From MKSF01 sp037190225 (GTDB taxonomy: Bacteria; Bacteroidota; Bacteroidia; Chitinophagales; Chitinophagaceae), in NCBI GenBank assembly GCA_037190225.1, contig JBBCJL010000003.1:124001-188000 (forward strand): 64,000 nt of DNA, written 5' to 3'. Made by a program: the position numbers and the translations under genes. Positions 1-10,053 of this stretch are shown piece after piece. Below the pieces are notes generated by a model. It searched no databases and was not told the DNA's origin. It saw only the letters and a program-made list of their open reading frames with translations. Position 1 is the first letter of the stretch. Every line of letters begins with the position of its first letter.

Positions 1-1
1 C

Positions 2-676
2 AGCAGCCTGACCCTGGATGCCGGCTATTCCGCCTATACAGATTATACCTGGAGCAACGGAACACAGGCGCAATTGAATACCATCACTCAACCCGGACGC
101 TACTGGGTATGGGCCTATAACAACCAGGGATGCCAGGCATTCGATACATTTATGGTCACAGAAATAGGCGAGCCTGCCATCACCAACCTGGGCATTACAG
201 ACCTGGGCGACCTTAAGTTCAACTTTATGCTGAGCAACCCGGTGAATGTTACCGATGTTACCTGGAACTTCGGAGACGGTTCTCCGGCAGAGACGGGTAC
301 AGGGAATAAAACACATACCTATGCCAATGAAGGCGACTATACCGTTGAGATCACCCTGGAAAACGAATGTGGCCAGGTGGTTATTTCCCAGGTGATACAT
401 GTGCAAAACGTTACCAGCATTAAGAATGTCAAAGAGCTGATAAACGCCATTAACTTCTATCCAAATCCCGCTACCTCCTATTTAAATATCACCTATCCTA
501 AAAATTTAGTAGAGGTGTACAGCGTGAGCCTTATTAATACTACCGGCCAGACTGTTCTGTTCTCGGAATCGGCTACCGATCTTATTGATGTATCCGATAT
601 AGCTTCCGGTCTGTATAACGTGGTGCTACATACTTCTAAAGGTATAGCCAGCAAAAAAGTAGAGATCTTACACTAA
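2..676 (+). CDS. T9SS type A sorting domain protein with PKD domain (5' partial)
   Basis: This is the C-terminal end of a secreted protein whose reading frame is open from base 2, so the gene begins outside the window. A PKD-type fold is visible (motif WNFGDGSP, then HTYANEGDYTVEI). After it comes a type A T9SS sorting domain with FYPNPATSYLNI, an internal strand ending in NTTGQ, and a GLYNVVL segment before the end. Such domains direct export across the outer membrane by the type IX system and are then cleaved. What the protein does at the cell surface cannot be told from this fragment. A strong terminator follows 19 bases after the stop. Confidence 0.9.
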   Translation, partial: SSLTLDAGYSAYTDYTWSNGTQAQLNTITQPGRYWVWAYNNQGCQAFDTFMVTEIGEPAITNLGITDLGDLKFNFMLSNPVNVTDVTWNFGDGSPAETGTGNKTHTYANEGDYTVEITLENECGQVVISQVIHVQNVTSIKNVKELINAINFYPNPATSYLNITYPKNLVEVYSVSLINTTGQTVLFSESATDLIDVSDIASGLYNVVLHTSKGIASKKVEILH

Positions 677-694
677 GGAAATCCTTATAAAAAA

Positions 695-730
695 ACAGCG
701 ACCGGTCTTTCAACCGGTCGCTGTTTTTTT
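695..730 (+). terminator. Rho-independent terminator
   Basis: A perfect 12-bp stem (acagcgaccggt at 695-706 with its complement at 713-724) with a six-base loop is followed by a T run to 730. It ends transcription of the T9SS cargo gene. Confidence 0.93.
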
Positions 731-1057
731 AAACGACTATCTGCTTATAGCCAACAACTTGTTATTACAGATACGTTTCACTGAAAAAGTGTCCGCTCTA
801 TGAGTCAGGGAGCGTTTTCGTTGCCCATATATTCCATAGCGTGCCCGGGCTGTGAGGAATCTCTGTCCTGCTTTGCAGCCGATCATTGCTGCTTACAGGT
901 AGATAGTCAGTTTTTCATACGGCACCAACGGCTATAAGCTGCTTTCCGCACCCTTTCTCACTGCATCCTGCAATCCTCTCAGGTATCAATAAAATGAGAA
1001 ATATCATTTCCCGTCTGATGATTAATACTTAATTTTACCATAAGCAATACATTCATT
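731..1057. other. Intergenic stretch without a recognisable gene
   Basis: About 330 bases lie between the terminator and hmgA. I see no reading frame with recognisable protein sequence and no strong hairpin. A weak -7-like element (TAATTTTA at 1030-1037, consensus TAnnTTTG) lies about 20 bases before the hmgA start and could be its promoter; no matching TTG was found at the right distance. Confidence 0.4.
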
Positions 1058-2221
1058 ATGGCACACTATCATACCTTAGGTCAGATACCCAGAAAAAGAC
1101 ATACGCAATTCCGGAAACCGGATGGAGGATTGTATTCGGAACAGCTCTTCAGCACAGAAGGCTTTTCCTCGAATTACTCCCTGCTTTATCATATTCACCC
1201 GCCGACACAGATCGTACGTTCGGAAGAGCCTGTAGACATCAGTCCGCAGCCTGCCACCGACAATATCCTGAAGCACAGGTGCTACCGGGGATTTAATGTT
1301 AAGCCGGAAAGTGACTTTATCAAGGCCAAAAAGACCGTGCTTTTCAACAATGACGTACACTTGTCGCTCTCAGCCCCCACCCGGGGACTGTCCGGCAACC
1401 TGTTCTATAAGAACGCTGACTGCGATGAGGTGATCTTTATACATGAAGGCACCGGCGTACTGAAGACCCAGTACGGGCAGATACGTTTTGAGTATGGTGA
1501 TTACCTGGTCGTTCCCCGCGGAACGATCTACCAGATCCAGTTTGATACGGAAAATAACCGCCTGTTCATTATAGACTCTTTCAGTCCTGTTACCTTTCCC
1601 AAAAGATATTTAAGCAAGTACGGGCAATTACTGGAGCACGCACCTTACTGTGAAAGGGATATCAAGAAGCCTGAAAACCTGGAAACAATAGATGAGAAGG
1701 GTGAATATGAGATCAAAATGAAGAAGAACGGGAAGCTCTATTCCATATGGTACGGCACCCACCCATTCGATGTGATCGGCTGGGACGGCTACGAATATCC
1801 CTATGCTATCAGCATCCACGATTTCGAGCCGATCACGGGACGGGTACATCAGCCGCCACCCGTGCACCAGCATTTTGATGCACATAACTTCGTCATCTGC
1901 TCATTCGTTCCCAGGCTCTATGACTATCATCCCCAGTCCATACCGGCGCCCTACAATCACAGCAACATTGATTCCGATGAGGTGCTCTATTATGTGGATG
2001 GTGAATTCATGAGCAGGAAGCACGTGGAAAGAGGTATGATCACGCTGCATCCCGGGGGCATTCCTCACGGTCCTCATCCCGGGGCCGTGGAGAAATCCAT
2101 CGGCCAGAAAAGCACACCCGAGCTGGCCGTAATGGTAGATACCTTCCGCCCGCTTTATATGACACAGACCGCTATTGAGATAGAAATGGAAGGCTATGAT
2201 AAAAGCTGGATGGAGCACTGA
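1058..2221 (+). CDS. hmgA: Homogentisate 1,2-dioxygenase
   Basis: This is an Fe(II) ring-cleaving cupin that opens homogentisate to maleylacetoacetate in tyrosine and phenylalanine breakdown. The 387 aa fit the shorter bacterial form. The C-terminal half carries the metal site: PYNHSNIDSDE gives candidate ligands His301 and Glu308, and HPGGIPHGPH gives His337. HEGTGVL near residue 130 is a typical cupin strand. It stands alone on the plus strand. The likely next hydrolytic enzyme, a fumarylacetoacetate hydrolase family protein, is encoded about 9 kb away at 10883-11890 rather than beside it. The start at 1058 is the first ATG in frame, and sequence similarity begins at once (HYHTLGQIPRKRHTQF). 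Confidence 0.93.
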   Translation: MAHYHTLGQIPRKRHTQFRKPDGGLYSEQLFSTEGFSSNYSLLYHIHPPTQIVRSEEPVDISPQPATDNILKHRCYRGFNVKPESDFIKAKKTVLFNNDVHLSLSAPTRGLSGNLFYKNADCDEVIFIHEGTGVLKTQYGQIRFEYGDYLVVPRGTIYQIQFDTENNRLFIIDSFSPVTFPKRYLSKYGQLLEHAPYCERDIKKPENLETIDEKGEYEIKMKKNGKLYSIWYGTHPFDVIGWDGYEYPYAISIHDFEPITGRVHQPPPVHQHFDAHNFVICSFVPRLYDYHPQSIPAPYNHSNIDSDEVLYYVDGEFMSRKHVERGMITLHPGGIPHGPHPGAVEKSIGQKSTPELAVMVDTFRPLYMTQTAIEIEMEGYDKSWMEH

Positions 2222-2367
2222 TCCGCTGCCTGTTGCTGATAGCCTGCCGGCAGGTACAGTGATGCGGATAGCAGTGTAAGATTTATGGCAAAAAAAATAG
2301 AAACCCAAGAATGTTTAATCCATTTTTTTTATAGCTTTATGCATCAATTAATTTAAACCACAAATTT

Positions 2368-3792
2368 ATGTCCGCAAATCATAGCAACGAGTACAGTTTC
2401 TTTCAGGGGGTGGAAAGAAATTTTGACAAAGCCTCTAAATTCACAAGGTTTGAAAAAGGGATATTAGAACAGATCAAAGCCTGTAATTCTGTTTTAAGAA
2501 TGAAATTCCCGGTACGCATCGGGGATACTATTGAAGTTATAGAAGCATACAGGGTACAGCACTCCCATCACAAGACTCCCTGCAAAGGCGGTATCCGTTT
2601 CAGCATGGATGTTAACCAGGATGAGGTGATGGCGCTGGCTGCTCTGATGACATATAAATGCGCTATCGTTAATGTTCCGTTCGGCGGCGGTAAGGGTGGT
2701 ATTAAAATAGACGGAAAAAAATACACGCCTTTCGAGCTGGAAAAGATCACAAGAAGATATACCTCCGAGCTGGCAAAGAAGAATTTCATAGGCCCCGGCA
2801 TTGACGTTCCGGCCCCTGATTACGGTACCGGTGCCAGGGAAATGAGCTGGATCGCCGACACCTACGCCTCCTTAAATCCGGGAGAGCTGAATGCGCTGGC
2901 CTGTGTTACCGGTAAGCCCGTTTCGCAGGGAGGTGTAAGAGGAAGGACCGAAGCAACCGGCCTGGGTGTATATTATGGTATCCGGGAAGCCTGCAGCTTT
3001 GCCGAAGATATGGACAAGCTGGGCCTGTCTACAGGCTTAAAAGGCAAGACGGTGGTCGTACAGGGTCTCGGAAATGTAGGCTACCATGCCGCCAAGTACT
3101 TCCAGGGCGGAGGTGCCGTGCTGGTGGGCCTGGCAGAATATGAAGGCGCTATTTATAATCCCGAAGGGCTTGACCTGGAAGCCGTGATGGCCCACCGGAA
3201 AGCGACAGGATCCATCCTGAATTTCCCGGGCGCCAGCAACCTGGAAGCAGCAGGCAAAGTGCTGGAGCTGGAATGCGATATCCTGATCCCCGCGGCGCTG
3301 GAAGCAGTGATCACCGGAGAGAATGCGCCTAATGTCAGGGCTAAGATCATCGGCGAAGCGGCGAACGGACCTTTAACGCCCGAAGCTGACGAGATCCTCA
3401 ATAAAAAAGGCGTGCTGGTCATCCCTGATATCTACCTGAATGCAGGCGGTGTAACAGTATCTTATTTTGAATGGCTGAAAAACCTGAGCCACGTACGGTA
3501 CGGAAGGCTGGAGAAAAGGTTCAGTGAGAATACCTATGCGGAGATCGTCAATATCATTGAATCGCTCACCAATAAGCGCATCACCGAAATGGAGCGTAAC
3601 ATTATGCTGAAAGGACCTGATGAGGTAGACCTGATCTATTCCGGGCTGGAAGATACGATGATCGGCTCCTACCAGGAGATCAGGGAGATCTATAAAAATA
3701 CGGAAGGAGTGGAAGATATGAGAACCGCAGCGTTCATCTGCGCTATCAATAAAGTAGGGGTAGCATATGAAGAGCTGGGTATTTTCCCTTAA
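2368..3792 (+). CDS. gdhA: Glu/Leu/Phe/Val dehydrogenase (glutamate dehydrogenase)
   Basis: This enzyme interconverts glutamate and 2-oxoglutarate plus ammonia with NAD(P). The N-terminal substrate domain has KGGIRF (Lys73), the MTYK lysine at 97 and the catalytic-lysine motif GGGKGG (Lys109). The Rossmann domain has GLGNVG at 233-238 after the strand KTVVVQ. At 474 aa it is somewhat longer than the usual 420-450 aa. Whether it uses NAD or NADP cannot be decided by eye. The gene is monocistronic: it is 146 bases after hmgA and is closed by a strong terminator. A near-consensus -7 element TAGCTTTA lies at 2332-2339. Confidence 0.92.
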   Translation: MSANHSNEYSFFQGVERNFDKASKFTRFEKGILEQIKACNSVLRMKFPVRIGDTIEVIEAYRVQHSHHKTPCKGGIRFSMDVNQDEVMALAALMTYKCAIVNVPFGGGKGGIKIDGKKYTPFELEKITRRYTSELAKKNFIGPGIDVPAPDYGTGAREMSWIADTYASLNPGELNALACVTGKPVSQGGVRGRTEATGLGVYYGIREACSFAEDMDKLGLSTGLKGKTVVVQGLGNVGYHAAKYFQGGGAVLVGLAEYEGAIYNPEGLDLEAVMAHRKATGSILNFPGASNLEAAGKVLELECDILIPAALEAVITGENAPNVRAKIIGEAANGPLTPEADEILNKKGVLVIPDIYLNAGGVTVSYFEWLKNLSHVRYGRLEKRFSENTYAEIVNIIESLTNKRITEMERNIMLKGPDEVDLIYSGLEDTMIGSYQEIREIYKNTEGVEDMRTAAFICAINKVGVAYEELGIFP

Positions 3793-3809
3793 TCTTATCC
3801 ATATCCCCA

Positions 3810-3845
3810 AAGCTCCCCGGAACATCGGTTCCGGGGAGCTTTTTT
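3810..3845 (+). terminator. Rho-independent terminator after gdhA
   Basis: A 13-bp perfect stem (3810-3822 with 3829-3841, core agctccccggaa) has a six-base loop and runs into TTTTT. It separates gdhA from kup. Confidence 0.93.
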
Positions 3846-3910
3846 ATTGCCGCCAGGTTGTTAAAAAAAGAATTTACGCCGCATGCATCTTTTTAGTATC
3901 AGGAATGTTA

Positions 3911-3918
3911 TACTTTTG
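3911..3918 (+). promoter_or_regulatory. -7 element of kup promoter
   Basis: TACTTTTG matches the Bacteroidota -7 consensus TAnnTTTG. No clear TTG is found 19-21 bases upstream. A start site near 3925 would give a leader of about 35 bases before kup. Confidence 0.55.
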
Positions 3919-3960
3919 ACCTTTTAAATTCTTGTTTGTTATTTTCATTGGGAAAACAAA

Positions 3961-5919
3961 ATGGACTCCTCTACAAGTAGTAACTTTTCCAAAGTTACGG
4001 TAGCAACACTGCTAATTGCATTAGGTATTATATACGGAGATATCGGTACCAGTCCCCTTTACACCTTCAAGGCCATCATAGGCGAAAGAAAAATCTCAGA
4101 AATGCTGGTTTACGGCGGCGTTTCCTGTATCTTCTGGACACTCCTTTTTCAAACCACCATCAAGTATGTATGGATCACGCTGAAAGCAGATAATGACGGC
4201 GAGGGGGGCGTATTCTCCCTTTACAGCCTGGTCAAGCGATACGGCAAAAAGATCATCCTGCCAACGATGATCGGCGCCTCCGCCCTGCTGGCGGACGGGA
4301 TCATCACCCCTGCGGTATCAGTAACCTCAGCCGTGGAAGGCCTTGCCCTCATACCCGGGCTGAAGGAGATACGCATCATCCCCATTGTGCTGATCATCCT
4401 ATCGGTCGTCTTCTTTATGCAACGTTTCGGGACGGAAAAAGTGGGGAAAGCGTTCGGCCCTATTATGCTGATATGGTTTTCCGTACTGCTGGTATTAGGA
4501 CTGAGCCAAATATTCCGCTACCCTGATGTTATAAAGGCATTGCATCCTAAATATGCTTATGAGCTGCTGGCTGCCTACCCTCATGGATTCTGGATACTCG
4601 GCGGGGTCTTTCTCTGTACAACAGGGGCCGAAGCCCTTTATTCCGACCTCGGGCATTGCGGCAGGAAGAATATCAGGTACACCTGGATCTTTGTCAAAAC
4701 AAGCCTTGTTATCAATTACCTGGGACAATCTGCCTGGCTGATGCACCAGGGCTCCGCTCACCTGCATAACAAAAACCCGTTCTTCGAGGTCATGCCGCAG
4801 TGGTTCCTGCTGCCGGGCATCATTTTATCGACCATTGCCGCCGTAGTAGCCTCCCAGGCGCTGATCACGGGTTCCTTTACGCTCATTAATGAGGCGATCA
4901 ACCTGAACTTCTGGCAGAAAGTCAAAGTAAAGCAGCCTTCCGAGACCAAGGGACAGATATATATTCCCAGCGTTAACCTGACGCTGTGGCTGGGCTGCAT
5001 ATTCGTGGTGTATTACTTCAAAAGCTCTACCGCCATGGAAGCCGCGTACGGCCTTGCCATCACTTTAGCCATGCTGAGCACCACCTACCTGCTGTATTAT
5101 TTCATGAAGTATAAGCTCAAATGGAATATCTGGCTTGTAGCAGCCATACTCGCCGTGTTCTTTACGATTGAAATGTCCTTCTTTATTGCCAATATCGTCA
5201 AGTTCAAGGACGGAGGCTACATCACATTGCTCGCAGCGATCCTCTTTTTCTTTGTCATGTACATCTCCTATTATGGCCGGAAGATCAATAATAAATATAT
5301 CAAATTCGTTGATATCAGGAATCACACTCCGCTGATCAATACACTCAGCGAAGACACCAGTATTCCCAAATATACCACGCACCTTATCTATCTTACCAAA
5401 GCAGACAGGACCTTTGACATCGAAGAAAAGATCATCCAGTCCATCCTGGACAAAAAGCCTAAAAGAGCGGATGTGTACTGGTTCTTCCACATCAACAGGA
5501 CCAACCACCCCTATACGCTGGATTATGAGGTGCACGAGATCATGGACGATAAGATGATACGGGTGGTCGTCAATATAGGCTTCCGAATACAGCCCCGTAC
5601 AGAGCTGTACTTTTTCAAGATCATCAATGAGCTGATCGCCAATAAGGAGCTGAACCTGCACCTGAAAGATAATGGCTCTACCGTATATAATCCCAGCATA
5701 GATTTCAAATTCGTGGTATTTGAAAAGTACATTTCAGCAGAGAATGAGTTTGCCTTTACCCATGGATTTATCCTGAAAGCCTATTTCTTCCTCAAACAAT
5801 TTGCGCTGAAAGATGTGCAGGCATTCGGACTGGATAAAAGTGATGTGCTGATCGAGCACATACCTATCGTTTACCAGCCTGTAAAGAAGCTCACGCTCCG
5901 GAGAAGACACATTCACTGA
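3961..5919 (+). CDS. kup: Low-affinity potassium transporter Kup
   Basis: This is a KUP/HAK/KT-family potassium uptake protein of the inner membrane, driven by proton symport in the family. The 652 aa match the usual length. The signature YGDIGTSPLYTFKA appears at residues 25-38, and the membrane domain of about twelve helices continues to near residue 440 (for example GASALLADGIITPAVSV). A soluble C-terminal part of about 210 residues follows. The gene is followed by a bidirectional terminator shared with the convergent rpoB. No potassium riboswitch is visible upstream. Confidence 0.95.
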   Translation: MDSSTSSNFSKVTVATLLIALGIIYGDIGTSPLYTFKAIIGERKISEMLVYGGVSCIFWTLLFQTTIKYVWITLKADNDGEGGVFSLYSLVKRYGKKIILPTMIGASALLADGIITPAVSVTSAVEGLALIPGLKEIRIIPIVLIILSVVFFMQRFGTEKVGKAFGPIMLIWFSVLLVLGLSQIFRYPDVIKALHPKYAYELLAAYPHGFWILGGVFLCTTGAEALYSDLGHCGRKNIRYTWIFVKTSLVINYLGQSAWLMHQGSAHLHNKNPFFEVMPQWFLLPGIILSTIAAVVASQALITGSFTLINEAINLNFWQKVKVKQPSETKGQIYIPSVNLTLWLGCIFVVYYFKSSTAMEAAYGLAITLAMLSTTYLLYYFMKYKLKWNIWLVAAILAVFFTIEMSFFIANIVKFKDGGYITLLAAILFFFVMYISYYGRKINNKYIKFVDIRNHTPLINTLSEDTSIPKYTTHLIYLTKADRTFDIEEKIIQSILDKKPKRADVYWFFHINRTNHPYTLDYEVHEIMDDKMIRVVVNIGFRIQPRTELYFFKIINELIANKELNLHLKDNGSTVYNPSIDFKFVVFEKYISAENEFAFTHGFILKAYFFLKQFALKDVQAFGLDKSDVLIEHIPIVYQPVKKLTLRRRHIH

Positions 5920-6002
5920 CCGTAACCAGTCACCGCATATACCCTTTGCCTTTATAATATCTATGAGGAACTTCACACAAAGCTGTGTTACAGCATAAAC
6001 AT

Positions 6003-6032
6003 AAAAAACCGGCCATTCAGGCCGGTTTTTTT
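6003..6032. terminator. Bidirectional terminator between kup and rpoB
   Basis: Stem ccggcc (6009-6014) pairs with ggccgg (6020-6025) across a five-base loop, flanked by an A run on the left and a T run on the right. It can therefore stop transcription from both sides. It also shows that nothing is co-transcribed downstream of rpoB. Confidence 0.9.
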
Positions 6033-6057
6033 ATAACTCTATTATATGCTTTCAGTT

Positions 6058-9000
6058 TTACTTATCAGTTTCAAATGTCAGGTCCAGACCTAAGCCTCTC
6101 AGCTCGTGCACCAGTACATTGAAGGATTCCGGTATACCTGCCCTCGGAATATTATCCCCGTGAACAATGGCTTCATATGCTTTGGCACGGCCTACGATAT
6201 CATCCGATTTGATGGTCAGTAATTCCTGCAGGATATTGGAAGCTCCATAGGCTTCCAGTGCCCATACCTCCATCTCACCGAAACGCTGACCACCGAACTG
6301 GGCTTTACCACCTAACGGCTGTTGTGTGATCAGGGAGTATGGTCCGATAGAACGGGCGTGCATTTTGTCATCCACCATGTGGTGCAGCTTGATCATATAG
6401 ATCACACCAACAGTGGCTTTCTGGTCAAAACGAACACCGGTCTCACCGTCATACAGGTAAGTGTGTCCGAACTTAGGTAAGCCCGCTTCTTCTATCAGGT
6501 CGCTGATCTGGTCAGGCGTAGCACCGTCAAAGATCGGCGTAGCGAATTTCATACCTAATTTCAGGCCAGCCCATCCAAGAATGGTCTCATAGATCTGGCC
6601 AAGGTTCATACGGGAAGGTACCCCTAACGGGTTCAGCACGATATCAACCGGCGTACCGTCTTCCAGGAAAGGCATATCCTCAGCACGAACGATCTTGGCA
6701 ACGATCCCTTTATTACCGTGACGGCCCGCCATTTTATCGCCTACCTTCAGCTTACGCTTAACGGCAAGATATACTTTAGCCAGCTTCAGCACACCTGCGG
6801 GCAGCTCATCACCGATAGACAGGTTGAACTTCTCACGCTTGTATCTTCCCAGCTCTTCGTTATACTTGATATTGTAATTGTGCAATAATTTGTTGACCAG
6901 GTCATCCGTTTCAGCTTCACCGGTCCATCCCAGCGGATTCACGCTCTGGAAGTCTACCGAGTTCAGCACTTTGGAGGAGAACCTGCCGCCTTTGGATATC
7001 ACCGGCTCGCCGTAAGTATTGGTAACACCTGCGGATGCCTTATCTTCCAGCAGCACCTGTAATTTTTCGATCAAAAGCTTTTTCAGGGCTTCCTCGTTGG
7101 TCTGATGTACTTTCTCTATTTTTTCCAGCTCCGTTTTCTCTCTCAGCTTGGCATTCTTATCTTTCTTAACGCGTTGGAACAGCTTTTTATCAATGATCAC
7201 ACCTTCCACGGACGGAGAAGCCTTCAGGGATGCATCTTTGGCATCACCGGCCTTATCACCGAAGATGGCGCGTAATAATTTTTCTTCAGGGGTCGGGTCC
7301 GATTCTCCCTTAGGAGTGATCTTACCGATCATGATATCGCCTTCCTTGATGTGCGCACCGATGCGGATGATACCGTTCTCGTCCAGGTCTTTGGTCGCTT
7401 CTTCAGATACGTTAGGGATATCCGGCGTCAGTTCTTCTTCTCCCAGCTTTGTATCACGCACCTCCAGCTCATATTCATCAATATGCACGGAAGTGAACCA
7501 GTCTTCGCGGATCACTTTTTCGTTGATCACGATCGCATCCTCGAAGTTGTAACCTTTCCATGGCATGAAGGCCACCTGCAGGTTACGGCCCAGCGCCAGC
7601 TCACCACCCTGCGTAGCATATCCCTGCGTCAGGAAGTCGCCTTCTTTCACTTTCTGGCCTTTCTTAACGGCAGGGCTCAAGTTGATGGAAGTGGACTGGT
7701 TTGTTTTGGTGTACTTGGTAAGGTAATATACTTTCAGATCGTCTTCAAAAGAGACCAGGCGATCTTTTTCACTTCTTTCATAGCGTACATGGATCTCGTT
7801 ACCATCCACATATTCCACGACACCTTTACCTTCGGCATGGATCTGGATACGGGCATCGCGCGCCGCTTTGCCTTCAAGACCCGTACCTACGATAGGTGCC
7901 TGCGGACGCAGTAAGGGAACCGCCTGGCGCTGCATGTTAGAACCCATCAGGGCACGGTTGGCATCGTCATGCTCCAGGAAAGGGATCAGGGAAGCCGACA
8001 GCCCCACGATCTGGTTGGGAGCCACGTCCATATATTCCACCTCATCCTTTTCCAGGATCGGGAAGTCACCTGTCTGGCGGGATTTCACCTTGTCTTCCAC
8101 AAACTCGCCCTTGTCGTTCAGCTCGGCGTTGGCCTGTGCGATCTTCAGCTCATCTTCCTCTTCAGCGGACAGGAATTCTGCTTTTTTCAGGTTCACTTTA
8201 CCGTTCTCCACCTTGTGATAAGGCGTTTCGATAAAGCCCATATCATTGATCTTCGCGTGTACGCAAAGTGTAGAGATCAGACCGATATTCGGACCTTCAG
8301 GCGTTTCAATGGTACACAGGCGCCCGTAGTGGGAGTAGTGCACGTCACGCACCTCGAAGCCGGCCCTTTCACGGGAAAGGCCTCCCGGTCCCAGCGCGGA
8401 GATACGACGCTTGTGCGTGATCTCTGACAAAGGATTGGTCTGATCCAGGAACTGGGACAGCTGTGAAGTTCCGAAGAAGGAGTTGATTACGGATGATAAG
8501 GTCCTGGCATTGATCAGGTCGATAGGTGTGAATACCTCGTTGTCACGGACATTCATACGCTCACGGATGGTACGGGCCATACGGGCCAGACCCACGCCGA
8601 ATTGCGCATACAGCTGCTCGCCTACCGTTCTCACACGACGATTGGACAGGTGATCGATATCATCGATCTCCGCCTTACCGTTGGATAAGCGCACCAGGTA
8701 TTTGATGATCGCGATGATGTCTTCACGGGTCAGCACTTTTTTCGTGTTGCTCATGTCTATCTCCAGCTTACGGTTGATCTTGTAACGACCCACCTCACCC
8801 AGATCATAGCGCTTGTCCGAGAAGAACAGCTTATCAATGATGCCGCGTGCGGTCTCATCATCCGGCGCATCCGAACCACGGAGCTGGCGGTAGATATGCT
8901 GTACCGCTTCCAGCTCAGAGTTGGAAGTATCTTTATTTAAAGTATTGTAGATGATAGAATAATCACCACTTACCTCTTCTTTCTGTACAAAAACGGTTTC

Positions 9001-9879
9001 AATGCCCAGATCAGAGATAATATCAATATTATCTTCATTCAGGATGCTGTCACGCTCCAGGATCACTTCATTACGCTCAATAGAAACCACTTCACCTGTA
9101 TCCTCATCCACGAAATCTTCCGTCCAGCTTCTTAAAACACGGGCAGCCAGGCGGCGGCCTTCATATTTGGATAAGGTCTTTTTATCTCCTTTTACCTCAT
9201 CTGCCATACCGAACAGCTCCAGGATATCCTTATCCGTTTCAAAGCCGATAGCACGCAGCAAGGTGGTCACGGGGAATTTTTTCTTACGGTCAATGTAAGC
9301 GTACATCACGTTATTGATGTCGGTAGCAAACTCCATCCAGGCACCTTTGAAAGGGATCACCCGCGCGGAGTATATTTTGGTGCCGTTAGGGTGTGTGCTC
9401 TGACCGAAGAATACACCGGGTGAGCGGTGCAGCTGAGATACCACCACGCGCTCCGCTCCGTTGATCACGAAAGTACCGCGGGGGGTCATATAAGGTATAT
9501 TTCCGAGGAATACATCCTGTACGATTGTTTCAAAATCTACGTGCTCTTCATCATTACAGCTCAAGCGTAACTTTGCTTTCAAAGGAACAGAGTAGGTCAG
9601 TCCCCTTTCCATACACTCTTCAATAGTGTAGCGGGGCGGATCAATGAAATAATCCAGGAACTCCAGTACAAAGATGTTTCTCGTATCGCTGATCGGGAAG
9701 TTTTCCTGGAATACGCGGAACAAGCCTTCGTTATTTCTCTTATCCGGAGTGGTTTCCAGTTGGAAAAAGTCCTGGAAAGACTGCAACTGGACTGCTAATA
9801 AATCCGGTGTATCTGCTACATCATGGATTTTAGCAAAATTAAGACGCCCTGATTCTGTACGCTTAGTGATGTTTGACAT
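6058..9879 (-). CDS. rpoB: DNA-directed RNA polymerase beta subunit
   Basis: This is the beta subunit of RNA polymerase, forming half of the catalytic cleft and the rifampicin pocket. It is full length at 1273 aa, the usual size in Bacteroidota. The rifampicin cluster near residues 465-525 reads FLDQTNPLSE, THKRR and ISALGPGGL, all in the sensitive form. The C-terminal clamp segment ends with GIPESFNVLVHELRGLGLDL. Neighbours are unusual: rpoB normally sits between rplL and rpoC in an rplKAJL-rpoBC operon, but here it is alone, preceded by a small lipoprotein gene on the other strand and followed by a terminator and the convergent kup. Nothing in the protein suggests decay. I cannot tell whether another copy exists elsewhere. 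Confidence 0.97.
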   Translation of the reverse strand: MSNITKRTESGRLNFAKIHDVADTPDLLAVQLQSFQDFFQLETTPDKRNNEGLFRVFQENFPISDTRNIFVLEFLDYFIDPPRYTIEECMERGLTYSVPLKAKLRLSCNDEEHVDFETIVQDVFLGNIPYMTPRGTFVINGAERVVVSQLHRSPGVFFGQSTHPNGTKIYSARVIPFKGAWMEFATDINNVMYAYIDRKKKFPVTTLLRAIGFETDKDILELFGMADEVKGDKKTLSKYEGRRLAARVLRSWTEDFVDEDTGEVVSIERNEVILERDSILNEDNIDIISDLGIETVFVQKEEVSGDYSIIYNTLNKDTSNSELEAVQHIYRQLRGSDAPDDETARGIIDKLFFSDKRYDLGEVGRYKINRKLEIDMSNTKKVLTREDIIAIIKYLVRLSNGKAEIDDIDHLSNRRVRTVGEQLYAQFGVGLARMARTIRERMNVRDNEVFTPIDLINARTLSSVINSFFGTSQLSQFLDQTNPLSEITHKRRISALGPGGLSRERAGFEVRDVHYSHYGRLCTIETPEGPNIGLISTLCVHAKINDMGFIETPYHKVENGKVNLKKAEFLSAEEEDELKIAQANAELNDKGEFVEDKVKSRQTGDFPILEKDEVEYMDVAPNQIVGLSASLIPFLEHDDANRALMGSNMQRQAVPLLRPQAPIVGTGLEGKAARDARIQIHAEGKGVVEYVDGNEIHVRYERSEKDRLVSFEDDLKVYYLTKYTKTNQSTSINLSPAVKKGQKVKEGDFLTQGYATQGGELALGRNLQVAFMPWKGYNFEDAIVINEKVIREDWFTSVHIDEYELEVRDTKLGEEELTPDIPNVSEEATKDLDENGIIRIGAHIKEGDIMIGKITPKGESDPTPEEKLLRAIFGDKAGDAKDASLKASPSVEGVIIDKKLFQRVKKDKNAKLREKTELEKIEKVHQTNEEALKKLLIEKLQVLLEDKASAGVTNTYGEPVISKGGRFSSKVLNSVDFQSVNPLGWTGEAETDDLVNKLLHNYNIKYNEELGRYKREKFNLSIGDELPAGVLKLAKVYLAVKRKLKVGDKMAGRHGNKGIVAKIVRAEDMPFLEDGTPVDIVLNPLGVPSRMNLGQIYETILGWAGLKLGMKFATPIFDGATPDQISDLIEEAGLPKFGHTYLYDGETGVRFDQKATVGVIYMIKLHHMVDDKMHARSIGPYSLITQQPLGGKAQFGGQRFGEMEVWALEAYGASNILQELLTIKSDDIVGRAKAYEAIVHGDNIPRAGIPESFNVLVHELRGLGLDLTFETDK

Positions 9880-10024
9880 AATATACTATAACAATAAAAT
9901 GTATATACAAAAAACACCCATCTCGAAAAATACGATTCTTTCAAGACAGGAAAACTCAATTATTTTATATAAATCTGGCCAAAGATTTTTAAATGCATTT
10001 TTACCCAATGTAAATATGGGTCTG

Positions 10025-10053
10025 CAAAGATACAAAAAAAAATCAAAAAACAA
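10025..10053 (-). promoter_or_regulatory. rpoB promoter (TTG-N18-TATCTTTG)
   Basis: Read on the minus strand, TTG (10053-10051) is followed after 18 bases by TATCTTTG (10032-10025), an exact match to the -7 consensus. Transcription would start near 10018 and give an AT-rich leader of about 140 bases before rpoB. The rest of the gap between rpoB and the next gene (10054-10327) holds no recognisable gene or strong hairpin. Confidence 0.7.

Noticed and set aside
8330..8480. Possible rifampicin-resistance changes in rpoB
   Set aside because: The cluster I residues (FLDQTNPLSE, THKRR, ISALGPGGL) are all in the sensitive form.
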